Shown here piece after piece: positions 1 through 7,696 of a DNA stretch of 64,000 nucleotides (position 1 is the first letter of the stretch; the number at the start of each line of letters is the position of its first letter). Origin of the DNA: Myxacorys californica WJT36-NPBG1. Its GTDB lineage: Bacteria > Cyanobacteriota > Cyanobacteriia > Leptolyngbyales > Leptolyngbyaceae. The notes under the pieces were generated by a model. It was given only the letters and a program-made list of their open reading frames with translations, was not told where the DNA came from and did not search any database. The translations under genes and the position numbers were made by a program. The DNA is taken from NCBI GenBank assembly GCA_019359315.1, contig JAHHHO010000022.1, positions 1 through 64,000 of the forward strand. The letters are read 5' to 3'.

Positions 1-1
1 T

Positions 2-94
2 CGCAAGACCATTTGCTTCTCCAAGTCCGAGTGGCTGCATGACATTGTGATTGGATTGTTTATCAATCGCTATGAATTTGGACGGGCGGTTTGA
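2..94 (+). mobile_element. IS1-family transposase, C-terminal fragment (cut by window edge)
   Basis: Reading from base 2, about 30 codons are open to a TGA at 92-94. They contain the segments FSKSEWLHD and VIGLFINRYEF, which match the conserved end of IS1-type (InsB-like) transposases, the DDE enzymes that move IS1 elements. Only the C-terminus is inside the window, so I cannot say whether the copy is intact. The dyad-rich repeats that follow may lie at or beyond its right end; no terminal inverted repeat could be identified. Confidence 0.75.
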
Positions 95-138
95 CTGATG
101 AATCCCCATGTCTAGAACACGACCGACGTAGTAGTACG

Positions 139-586
139 CGTCTCTATGTCTCATATGAGACTTAAATTGAGTCTATATCTAAGTCTTTTATGAGACTATG
201 AGATGCGATTGCGATCGCAATTTGTACGGGAGCATTTTGGCAATTGAACATAACAGTATTATAAGTCTCACTCGAAACAGTGAGACTTAACTTGAGTCTA
301 GAATTAAGTCTTCTTTGAGACTATGAGATATGATTACGATCGCAATTCTTCTGATCAGCCTACGTGCTGGTTGGTAATTGGCCGTAGTAATGCACACGTC
401 TCAATATCTCAATTGAGACTTAGCTTGAGTCTATGTCTAAGTCTTCTCTGGGACTATGAGATGTGTCGCAATTCTCTGATCAGCCTAGGTGCTGGTTGGT
501 AATTGGCCGTACTAGTATGCGTCTCAACATCTCAATTGAGACTTAGCTCGAGTCTGTTTCTAAGTCTTCTCTGAGACTATGAGATT
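139..586. repeat. Four copies of a 66-bp dyad-rich repeat
   Basis: Copies lie at about 139-204, 264-329, 397-462 and 521-586. Each is built from alternating GTCTCA/TGAGAC and GACTTAG/CTAAGTC words, so each can fold as nested hairpins, and each ends in GACTATGAGAT. Copies 3 and 4 also share a leader at 351-389 and 477-514, so they are a tandem duplication of about 124 bp. Copies 1 and 4 are followed by the same HIP1-like tail at about 205-229 and 587-611. No coding sense is apparent. Confidence 0.85.
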
Positions 587-604
587 CGATTGCGATCGTA
601 ATTT

Positions 605-962
605 GTACAGTAGCTCTACGAAAGCACGTTAGGGCAATGATTAAACGCAGTATCGACGCGATCACGAAAGTTCTCAAAGTCATCCCATCGTTGCCGCATC
701 CTTCACTCAAGGTTTGAAATTATGTTTGCAAAGCGATCGCAACTCACACAATGATCAATTCTGGTCAATTCACTCAAAGCACCAAAACCATTGACCTAAA
801 ATGCCAAGACCTAAAATGCCAATGCGGTGGCAGCACAACCAATAAAAGCTCTCCAAGTGCTACAAACCCTGGAGAGAAGAATGATTACTGAAAGTATAAC
901 GATCGCTGCGATCGCCAATGACCCGCTCAAAGCGTCAGAATTGGGAAGACTGCCGAGTGCAA
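605..962. other. Gene-free stretch, nothing recognised
   Basis: Spacer between the repeat cluster and the DUF309 gene. A 66-codon plus-strand frame at 827-1027 runs into the 3' end of that gene and resembles nothing I know. The short phrase CCTAAAATGCCAA occurs twice in a row near 796-822. No promoter or RNA could be supported. Confidence 0.5.
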
Positions 963-1403
963 CTAACTATTGCTCTCTTCTAGAGCGGGTTTGGATTTTT
1001 GGAGAATTGGGGGACGAAGAAAAATAGGTTCAGAAGGCGTTGCTTGATCAGCAGCTTGATTTAGAACGATGCGATCGACTTTTTCCGGGCCCAAGGTTTG
1101 CAGTTCTGATAGAAGATCAGCGGCATCTGCGCTAAATTTCTGAACATCAATTCCACCATAGTCTGGCTGGTAGTCTCGCAGCCGATTCAGTCCTTCACCC
1201 AGCAAAATGACTGCACCACGCCAGTTGCGGTTGCCCAAGTGGTAGAGCGCCACCGACACTTGTAAGATGCCTTGGTAGAATTTCTTCTCGAACGTAGGAG
1301 CCTCGATCCAGATTGCTTCTAAGGTATCGTGGCAGGCATAGAAGTCGCCTTGATTGAATTGCTCGACTCCAAGCCAAAACTCAGCTGGTAGGGCTTCGAT
1401 CAC
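963..1403 (-). CDS. DUF309 domain protein
   Basis: A 146-residue soluble protein starting at a GTG. Residues about 14-75 carry the DUF309 signature: FNQGDFYACHDTLEAIW followed by FYQGILQVSVALYHL, a helical bundle with a conserved H-x3-E pair. The family is common in cyanobacteria and plastids; its biochemical role is not established and I do not assign one. The C-terminal 50 residues are proline- and serine-rich and probably disordered. It stands alone, about 80 bp downstream of the DUF58 gene on the same strand, and could be co-transcribed with it. Family call is firm. Confidence 0.85.
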   Translation of the reverse strand: MIEALPAEFWLGVEQFNQGDFYACHDTLEAIWIEAPTFEKKFYQGILQVSVALYHLGNRNWRGAVILLGEGLNRLRDYQPDYGGIDVQKFSADAADLLSELQTLGPEKVDRIVLNQAADQATPSEPIFLRPPILQKSKPALEESNS

Positions 1404-1481
1404 GGTTGCTTAAACCTATAGTTGCTTATCTTATGAAACATCTCCACTCTAAAGGTGTCTGCTGCGTTTCTCCACTGCACC

Positions 1482-2639
1482 CTAGGAGGACGTTGAATCA
1501 TTTTGTAGCTGACGTTGAAGCGATTGGTTTCGCCCCGCTCCGGTGGGCTGCTCTGGCTGGATCACCAGTCCAGGCAGAGGAATAAGCTGCTTCGGTCGGT
1601 CATTCCATAAGATCCAGCGACTTCCGTTCGGTAAGCTATGGAGGCTGAGGGGATTTTGGGTCAGCCAAATCAAAGATGTCATGGGAAGACGCTCGATTTG
1701 AGTCTCTTCTGCAGGTGTAATTGCCGCTAAAGTTTCTAAGACAGCTTGATTTCCAGCAATAACACCGCTCCCCGCCGTCCAGACGCGAATATTGATCGTT
1801 TGGTGAATCGCATAGAAATAAAGAGAAGCGGCAGCAACCACGGCTTGCTCGAAAGCTTCAGAGTCCCAACTGGTAGTGCTATCGAGGCAAATGGTCATCT
1901 CTTGTCCGCTGGTGAGCGTCTCCAATTCTCGAACTCGCAGTTCTCCGTAGCGGGCACTGGTGCGCCAATGAATTAAACGAGTTGAGTCACCCCAGCGATA
2001 GGGGCGTAGCGATCGCGTTAAGCCCTCGGTGGCGGCTTGCGTTCGTCGATGGTCATCCAGAAGGCTGGTGTCTTGTCCAAGTTCATCGATCAAAGGGCAG
2101 CGCGATAGGGGTAGAACGGTCGGATAGACGGTTGCGATCGCGCTGACACCAAACTCCTGCCGACACCAAAATAGCCCCAAGGGTGCGGCTGTCCTGACTC
2201 GTACGCTGTGCCATCGGTAGATTCCGCGTTTGGCGACGGGTTGCTCATACACCCAGTAGTGCGTTCCATGGGCAGCCAACGTTTCTACGACTCGGCGAAC
2301 GGGTTCACCCAGAACCGACGGAATTAAGTCTTCCACTTGCAGCAGTTCTTTGCGCTTTGAGGTCGAGTTCTGAACGAGTAGTTCTACCGTGAGCGTTTCC
2401 CCTGCACTAATCGGCAGAATCGGACGCCGGGAAAGCTGAATCTGGGCGAGTGTTTGTCGGGAAAGCAGAGCGGCGATTGTCAGCAGAGAGACTAGAACGC
2501 CACTGATGACGTAAAGCCAGCCTGCCATCGTATTGGTAGCCGCTAAGAAAAAAAAGAGCGCTAATCCACTCAACACCAAGCCACTAAATGATGGAGCGAC
2601 CCAGCGAGTTTCTAGCCACGGCAGAATGCGAGTGTTCAT
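1482..2639 (-). CDS. DUF58 domain membrane protein
   Basis: A 385-residue protein with two adjacent hydrophobic segments at about residues 18-62, then a long soluble part. The DUF58 signature is clear near residues 205-235: SLRPYRWGDSTRLIHWRTSA followed by GELRVRELE. The region after it, with CLDSTTSW, looks like the von Willebrand A-like fold these proteins often have. Family members frequently neighbour MoxR-type ATPases and transglutaminase-like proteins, but neither is seen here. The exact function is unknown; a role in assembling cell-surface or protein complexes is inferred from the family only. Confidence 0.85.
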   Translation of the reverse strand: MNTRILPWLETRWVAPSFSGLVLSGLALFFFLAATNTMAGWLYVISGVLVSLLTIAALLSRQTLAQIQLSRRPILPISAGETLTVELLVQNSTSKRKELLQVEDLIPSVLGEPVRRVVETLAAHGTHYWVYEQPVAKRGIYRWHSVRVRTAAPLGLFWCRQEFGVSAIATVYPTVLPLSRCPLIDELGQDTSLLDDHRRTQAATEGLTRSLRPYRWGDSTRLIHWRTSARYGELRVRELETLTSGQEMTICLDSTTSWDSEAFEQAVVAAASLYFYAIHQTINIRVWTAGSGVIAGNQAVLETLAAITPAEETQIERLPMTSLIWLTQNPLSLHSLPNGSRWILWNDRPKQLIPLPGLVIQPEQPTGAGRNQSLQRQLQNDSTSS

Positions 2640-3000
2640 AGCGAATTATGGCATCAAAATATGAAGGCTTTGCAAAGCGGGGAGCGATGGATCAGTTTCG
2701 TTTGGCGCGAGTAATACTTAGAGCGATCTAGAGAAACATAGACTACGTAGCGCTTTTAGGAAGAAAATCAGTTCTTCTTTAATCCCGCTTCTCAATCTCG
2801 CTATGTTTAAGGAAATAGAAAAATTTGTAAACACCTAAAATCTCTGTGATTCTACTGGTTAGAATTTTGAACACAGCTACAAATCAAACTTAGACCAGCG
2901 AATACACTGACAGCCTCATTTCTATTGCCTCATATTCTGCGCCCCCAGATGTCACTGATTTGATCAAGAGTTTATTCAACTAAATCCGGCCCTAGTAACT
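2640..3000. other. Divergent spacer upstream of the pilus ATPase gene
   Basis: 361 bp, AT-rich towards its right half, between the divergent DUF58 and pilT-type genes, so it should carry both promoters. No convincing -35/-10 pair, operator or RNA was recognised. No strong Shine-Dalgarno precedes the ATG at 3001, where the sequence is GGCCCTAGTAACT. Confidence 0.45.
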
Positions 3001-4266
3001 ATGACAAACAGTAATCCTGATGGCCCTGCTCAGCAGGGCCTAAATCAAGGCGCTTCTCATCGCTCATTCAAAGCCAGCTTGACTCCGCCACCACCCAATT
3101 TTGGCCGAATGCGAGTTAGGCAAGCTACCGCCAACACCGTTTCCTCCATTGAGCAACTAGTAAAAGATGCCCATACTAGGCATGCCTCGGACATTCATCT
3201 TCGCGTTGGTGAAGTGCCTCGATTTCGGATTCGGGGCAAAATGGTGCAGATGAGTGACCTTGAGATCGTCACACCAGAACACTTTCATCAATATCTCGCT
3301 GAAACCCTCACCCCCGAGCAACGCAACCGATTTGCCCAAGAGAAAGAGCTAGACACAGCGATTTACTATCCAGGATTTCTACGGTGTCGGATCAACTGTT
3401 TTGAGACTTTGACCGGAGGCGCAATGGTACTGCGCTTAATCTCTCTAGAGGTACCGTCAATTGACAATCTTGGCTTGCCCTCCGTCCTGAAATACCTGAT
3501 TAACCATGAGCAAGGATTGATTTTGGTGACAGGGCCGACGGGTTCGGGTAAATCCACCTCGATCGCGGCGATGATTCGAGAACTCAATGAGTCTCAGCAT
3601 CGCCATATTGTCACGATTGAAGATCCGATTGAATATATCCATCCGTCCAACCAGTGCTTGATTAGCCAGCGAGAAGTCGGGCTGCATACTCACCAATTTC
3701 ATCAAGCACTACGAGCCGTCTTGCGGGAAGACCCGGACGTGATTTTGATTGGAGAAATGCGCGATCGCATCACCGTCGATATTGCGCTTCAAGCGGCTCA
3801 AACGGGACATTTGGTGTTGGGAACGCTGCACACCAAAAACGCCATCAGCACGATCAATCGTCTGCTCAATATCTACAACCCTGACGAACAGAGCGCGATG
3901 CGGCTTCAGATTTTGGAATCGCTTGTCTCTGTGATTTCACAGCAACTGCTTCCCACTACCGATGGACGCCGAATCGCCGTTCATGAGATTCTGATTAACA
4001 CGCCTGCCATTCAAGATTATTTGCTCAAGGGCAATGATACGGATGCCTTTCAACTCATGGCAACAAGTACCAGCGAAGGGATGCAGGTGATGAACCAAGC
4101 GCTATGCGAATTAATTTTACTGGGTAGAATTAGTCCTGATGATGCGGTCAAGGCCTCTCCTGATTTGGGCGATCTGCGACGACGCGTGCGAAATGAAGGC
4201 TATGATCCGGGACAGTCTTCCAATCGCGAGTTTAGTCCCACTGCCCGTCACTATCGCCCGGCGTGA
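3001..4266 (+). CDS. pilT: Type IV pilus retraction ATPase, PilT family
   Basis: A 421-residue secretion/retraction ATPase that would hydrolyse ATP at the inner-membrane pilus base to depolymerise pilin. Visible motifs: Walker A GPTGSGKST at 178-186, Asp box TIEDPIEYIHP, Walker B LREDPDVILIGEMRD and His box TGHLVLGTLHTKNA. A 45-residue proline-rich lead precedes the PilT N-domain. The C-terminal part (AIQDYLLKGN, GMQVMNQAL) lacks the AIRxxIREGK helix of classical PilT, which fits a second, PilT2/PilU-like paralogue. It is not next to pilB or pilC, unlike the main cyanobacterial pilT. Family is certain; the paralogue type is inferred. Confidence 0.9.
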   Translation: MTNSNPDGPAQQGLNQGASHRSFKASLTPPPPNFGRMRVRQATANTVSSIEQLVKDAHTRHASDIHLRVGEVPRFRIRGKMVQMSDLEIVTPEHFHQYLAETLTPEQRNRFAQEKELDTAIYYPGFLRCRINCFETLTGGAMVLRLISLEVPSIDNLGLPSVLKYLINHEQGLILVTGPTGSGKSTSIAAMIRELNESQHRHIVTIEDPIEYIHPSNQCLISQREVGLHTHQFHQALRAVLREDPDVILIGEMRDRITVDIALQAAQTGHLVLGTLHTKNAISTINRLLNIYNPDEQSAMRLQILESLVSVISQQLLPTTDGRRIAVHEILINTPAIQDYLLKGNDTDAFQLMATSTSEGMQVMNQALCELILLGRISPDDAVKASPDLGDLRRRVRNEGYDPGQSSNREFSPTARHYRPA

Positions 4267-4326
4267 GGCGACTAGTGTTTTGTCAAGCGTAGGTTTTATC
4301 AAGCAAGGGAAGAGAGAAGGAGGGAT

Positions 4327-4350
4327 GAAAAAACAAGCCGAACGGCTTCA
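4327..4350 (-). terminator. Rho-independent terminator of the SLH-protein gene
   Basis: Read on the minus strand, the stem AAGCCG/CGGCTT (4335-4348) is followed by GTTTTTT, about 85 bp past the stop of the SLH gene. The surrounding 4310-4400 also holds opposed GGAGGGATG and CATCCCTCT words and a GCGTTGCCGCAGGCATCC phrase, which look like dispersed repeat sequence. Confidence 0.75.
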
Positions 4351-4432
4351 TCTCTCTTCGCCAATCCATCCCTCTTTGCAAAGCGTTGCCGCAGGCATCC
4401 CTCTAACGAAGCACTAGGGCCAATCACTAATC

Positions 4433-5476
4433 CTACTGGGCACTAGGCGTAATTCGACCATCTTTCACCATCGCCTGATACACCAAAGCAGCAGCGTCTG
4501 CCCGTGTCGCAACCCGATTCGGCTCAATTTTATTTGGCGATGGATAGTTGGTCGCAATACCAGATTCAACAGCGGCGGCAACCTTACCTTGTGCCCATTT
4601 TGGAACCTCTCCAGCATCTTGAAATCGAGACAAAATCTGGCTAGGTTGGGACGGAGGCTTCAACTTCAAGCCTGTTGCTAGTGCTGTTTGAAGCTGAAGA
4701 ATCGGAATTTCTTGATTAGGTTGAAAGACACCGCCAGGATAGCCATTTAGAAATCCCGTTTGCACCGATTCATCGATCGCGCCCTTTGCCCAATAATTTG
4801 GTTCTAAGTCTCGGAACGGCAGGAGTTCCTGGTTTTTTGGTTTCTCAAACGCCTTACTCACAATTCCCGCAAATTCAGCCCGAGTAATAGGTTTATTGGG
4901 CTGGAATGTGCCATCTTTGAAGCCGTTAATGATATCGCGGCGGGCTAATTCTGCAATGTAAGCCGACGCCCAAAAGTCCGCAGGCACATCTGAAAAGCCC
5001 GTTGGAGATGTGGCATTGGGAACAAGAGAGGAGGATGGAACCCTAGGAGCGGGGGTCAACGTCGGCAGAGGAGAGGCGGCGATCGATGGCGAAGGTGCTC
5101 CCGAGGGCACGACTATAACGCCTGGAAACTGAGCGTTCGTTCGTGGGTCAACTTGAGGAGCAGGATCAAACAGAGTACCCCCGGATGAGTAGGGAGCAGC
5201 ATTTGAAGAGGTTTGCGGTGCGATCGCCGTGCCATTTCCTGTCGTTGGAGCCGTTGTCACCCCTGAATTCGGTAGAAGTGGAGCCGGGGTCGGCAGTGCC
5301 CCTGTCAATGCTCCCAAGTCGAATCCTTGATCAGGCTGACTAACTGCCCAAGCGCCAATGCTGCCAATGCTGAGGAACGCGACAAACATAGCAATTAGCT
5401 CATCCGCCGTCAGCCTGCGGCGCTCTGAACTGGGTGGAAGTGGGTCGTCGCGGCGTGGATCTGGAGAAGAGGTCAT
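4433..5476 (-). CDS. SLH-domain envelope protein with N-terminal membrane anchor
   Basis: 347 residues. A short charged cytoplasmic lead (PDPRRDD) is followed by one hydrophobic segment at about 27-48 (MFVAFLSIGSIGAWAV), a long Pro/Ser/Thr/Ala-rich linker to about residue 155, and three S-layer-homology repeats. The first repeat is canonical: FSDVPADFWASAYIAEL, then GFKDGTFQPNKPITRAEF; the second has YWAKGAIDESVQTGFLNGYP. SLH modules bind cell-wall-linked polysaccharide, so the protein probably links inner membrane and peptidoglycan. It has no catalytic domain. It is a single gene with its own terminator. Domain call is secure; role is inferred. Confidence 0.88.
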   Translation of the reverse strand: MTSSPDPRRDDPLPPSSERRRLTADELIAMFVAFLSIGSIGAWAVSQPDQGFDLGALTGALPTPAPLLPNSGVTTAPTTGNGTAIAPQTSSNAAPYSSGGTLFDPAPQVDPRTNAQFPGVIVVPSGAPSPSIAASPLPTLTPAPRVPSSSLVPNATSPTGFSDVPADFWASAYIAELARRDIINGFKDGTFQPNKPITRAEFAGIVSKAFEKPKNQELLPFRDLEPNYWAKGAIDESVQTGFLNGYPGGVFQPNQEIPILQLQTALATGLKLKPPSQPSQILSRFQDAGEVPKWAQGKVAAAVESGIATNYPSPNKIEPNRVATRADAAALVYQAMVKDGRITPSAQ

Positions 5477-5548
5477 TTTAGAGACAAACTCTCATAGCAA
5501 TTTATTCCTCCAAATCCTAAAGCAAATTGTTCTAGAACAACAGAGGCC

Positions 5549-6616
5549 TTAGGAAGATTTGAGAAATTTTGTGATGTTTCTCGGACGATCGACATCGATA
5601 GTGCGAGCGATCGCAAGGTGATAGGCCAAGAGTTGCAGCGGAACGATGTTCAGAAATGGAGACAACAACTCCTCACAGGGCGGAAGCACGATCGCAGCAT
5701 CAGACCCGCCCAGCAGGATTACATCACTGCCGTTACTGCTGATTTTTTGAGCCACTTTAAGAATGCGCTCTGCACTGGCTGATCTAGAGGGCTGAGAAGG
5801 ACAGATCGCGATCGCAGGAATGGTTTGATCTAACAGGGCAATCGGTCCGTGGAGAAATTCCCCTGCCGCATAACCTTCTGCATGGGTATAGGTGGTTTCT
5901 TTTAGTTTCAGTGCGCCTTCTAGCGCGAGCGGATAATTAATTCCTGTACCTAACAGAATGAGAGTTTTCGTGTCTTTTAGAGAAGCTGCGATCGCAGCGA
6001 TTGTAGCCTCTTGTTGCAGTACCTTCTCCACCTGTGCGGGTAGAGCATCCAACTGGGCGTTCCACCCTTTTAGCTGTTCGTGACTCAAATGCTGTCCCTG
6101 CCGGGCGTAGAAAAATGCTAAACCGTAGAATAGCGCTAACTGTGCTGTGAAGGTCTTGGTGGCGGCAACACTTGTTTCAACGCCCGCCGCAACAGAAATC
6201 TCACAATCGGCTTCGGTAGCGATGGAGCTTTGGGAATTGTTGGTGATCGCCAGAATCTTGAAAGCCCCACCTGAAGATTGTTTTACAGCCTGCATTGCCG
6301 CTAAGACATCGGCTGTTTCTCCCGATTGGCTAACTACCATAAGTAAGGTGTTTCGAGTCCGGGGGAATGGAGCAGCAAGAAATTCTGACGCCGATCGCAC
6401 TCGCGTTGGAATTCCCGCGACTTGTTCTAATAAAAATTGCCCAACTAGCCCAGCATGAAAACTGGTTCCACAGGCGAGAATTTGAATCTCTTCAACCTGA
6501 TCTAACGTTGGCAACACCTGAAACGCTTTATTAGGATCGTTGAGGGAGTGACGAATCACCTCTGGTTGCTCATAAATCTCCTTCAGCATGAAATGCTGAA
6601 ATTTCTGTAGCGCCAT
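5549..6616 (-). CDS. GlmS-like SIS isomerase protein lacking the glutaminase domain
   Basis: 355 residues matching the isomerase half of glucosamine-6-phosphate synthase: linker HFMLKEIYEQPEVIR at 8-22, first SIS domain with CGTS (49-52) and SQSGETAD (96-103), second with ALEGALKLKE (231-240) and HGP (256). Residues equivalent to the E. coli isomerase set Lys485, Glu488 and His504 are present as K237, E240 and H256, and a lysine remains near the C-terminus (DVDRPRNITK). The roughly 240-residue N-terminal glutaminase domain, beginning MCGI in full enzymes, is missing and is not found upstream in any frame. It may use free ammonia, or act as a sugar-phosphate isomerase or deaminase. Confidence 0.85.
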   Translation of the reverse strand: MALQKFQHFMLKEIYEQPEVIRHSLNDPNKAFQVLPTLDQVEEIQILACGTSFHAGLVGQFLLEQVAGIPTRVRSASEFLAAPFPRTRNTLLMVVSQSGETADVLAAMQAVKQSSGGAFKILAITNNSQSSIATEADCEISVAAGVETSVAATKTFTAQLALFYGLAFFYARQGQHLSHEQLKGWNAQLDALPAQVEKVLQQEATIAAIAASLKDTKTLILLGTGINYPLALEGALKLKETTYTHAEGYAAGEFLHGPIALLDQTIPAIAICPSQPSRSASAERILKVAQKISSNGSDVILLGGSDAAIVLPPCEELLSPFLNIVPLQLLAYHLAIARTIDVDRPRNITKFLKSS

Positions 6617-7105
6617 CCTCTATTGTCCTTATGCTCTTTAGTTCACTGATTTGGCAGCGCGAGTGTATCCGCAAGTCCGCTTCTAGTGTAGTCTTCTAAC
6701 TTGTGAGTCAGTCGATTCAACGAATTGAAATTAATAGCGGCTCCTGCTGAAGTTGTAGAGGCGGTGAAAACAGATCCACTTAAAATCTTCGGCTTACTAG
6801 GAATTCTGCGGCGCATCTCAACTGTATTAACTGGAATAGGCATCTATCTAAGAGTTATTTTGGCAACGAAGCAACTAGAGTTCTGCTGCCAGACTCGTAA
6901 ATCAGGATTTCTTAATGATTTTGAATTTCATAACCCAATTCTTTTGTTACTGTAGAAAATACTACCAGCGTACTAAATTTAACGACAACGAGAGAATGGT
7001 TTTGCTGATTCTGTCAATACGATGGAGTAAAACATTTTTAGAATACTCTTAGTTAAGATTTTCAACTCTAGTTAAGATTTTCACTTCTCCAGCAGTTTGT
7101 TCTCA
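6617..7105. other. Divergent spacer, nothing recognised
   Basis: 489 bp between the SIS protein and the Npun_F0494-type gene, AT-rich in its right half. Two opposing short frames (6643-6843 minus, 6725-6955 plus) show no family resemblance and no good ribosome site. TAGTTAAGATTTTCA occurs twice in tandem near 7050-7083. No glutaminase-domain remnant was found. Confidence 0.5.
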
Positions 7106-7510
7106 ATGACTTCTACAACGTCTCCTACACCTATTTGCTACACTCAACGCACAATCGATAGAGCCGCCCGTGCGGTTCGCTGCGCTCCGTTTCGGCTCAA
7201 ACTCTATGCGGCGATGATTGCCCAAAGCGTTGCTTTAGGTGCGATCGCGGGCACATCTGGCGTCCAACATCAGTACACCCACCGCCCCCTGCTCGAACTT
7301 GCCGCCGAAGCCGAACTCCTATGGCTAATTCAGGTCGGTCTGCTGAGACGTGAAGTAGACGGACAAGGACTAACCGACAGTTTCCGTCTAACCCCGCTCG
7401 GTCGTCAACTCGTTCAGACTTGGCAAACCGAAGGTGGAGTAGAGTTTCGGCCTAGTTTAAGCGATCGCTTTTACAATGCATTCAGTCGTTGGGTCAGGTT
7501 GCCGTTTTAG
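7106..7510 (+). CDS. Npun_F0494-type conserved cyanobacterial protein
   Basis: About 134 residues from the ATG at 7106; a TTG three codons earlier is less likely. The sequence has the conserved core of a small cyanobacterial family: TQRTIDRAARAVRCAPFRL, then AIAGTSGVQHQYTHRPL and GLLRREVDGQGLTDSFRLTP. Predicted to be soluble, helical, and reminiscent of a winged-helix regulator, particularly around GLTDSFRLTPLGRQLVQTW. No catalytic residues are evident and no function is known to me. It precedes cobQ by about 190 bp, across an inverted-repeat sequence that probably separates their transcripts. Confidence 0.75.
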   Translation: MTSTTSPTPICYTQRTIDRAARAVRCAPFRLKLYAAMIAQSVALGAIAGTSGVQHQYTHRPLLELAAEAELLWLIQVGLLRREVDGQGLTDSFRLTPLGRQLVQTWQTEGGVEFRPSLSDRFYNAFSRWVRLPF

Positions 7511-7640
7511 AAGGAATGAGGGATGAGGGATGAGGGATGAATGTATGCTTTTTGGTGGCTGACAATTCAACGTCGAAATCTCCTCTTATTATTTAGCTTT
7601 TCTTATTTAGCTTTTCATCCCTCATCTCTCATCCTCCTTG
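7511..7640. repeat. Inverted repeat rich in GAGGGAT heptamers
   Basis: Three tandem copies of ATGAGGG follow the stop of the preceding gene (about 7515-7540). Their complement, CATCCCTCATCTCTCATCC, lies at about 7615-7635. The arms of roughly 28 bp frame an 80-bp AT-rich middle in which TTATTTAGCTTTTC occurs twice. It could act as a terminator or be a small non-autonomous element. Similar GGAGGGATG words occur near 4320. Confidence 0.7.
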
Positions 7641-7696
7641 TATCAGCGTTGCGTAAGGTGTCCCTTGTTCTCAGGTTGCCCCGGAGGTCTCTCTAA

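Noticed and set aside
827-1027. 66-codon plus-strand frame overlapping the DUF309 gene
   Set aside because: No family resemblance, no ribosome site, and it overlaps a well-supported gene on the other strand.
7511-7696. Cobalamin riboswitch upstream of cobQ
   Set aside because: The B12-box and its supporting helices could not be found; the sequence is explained by GAGGGAT inverted repeats.
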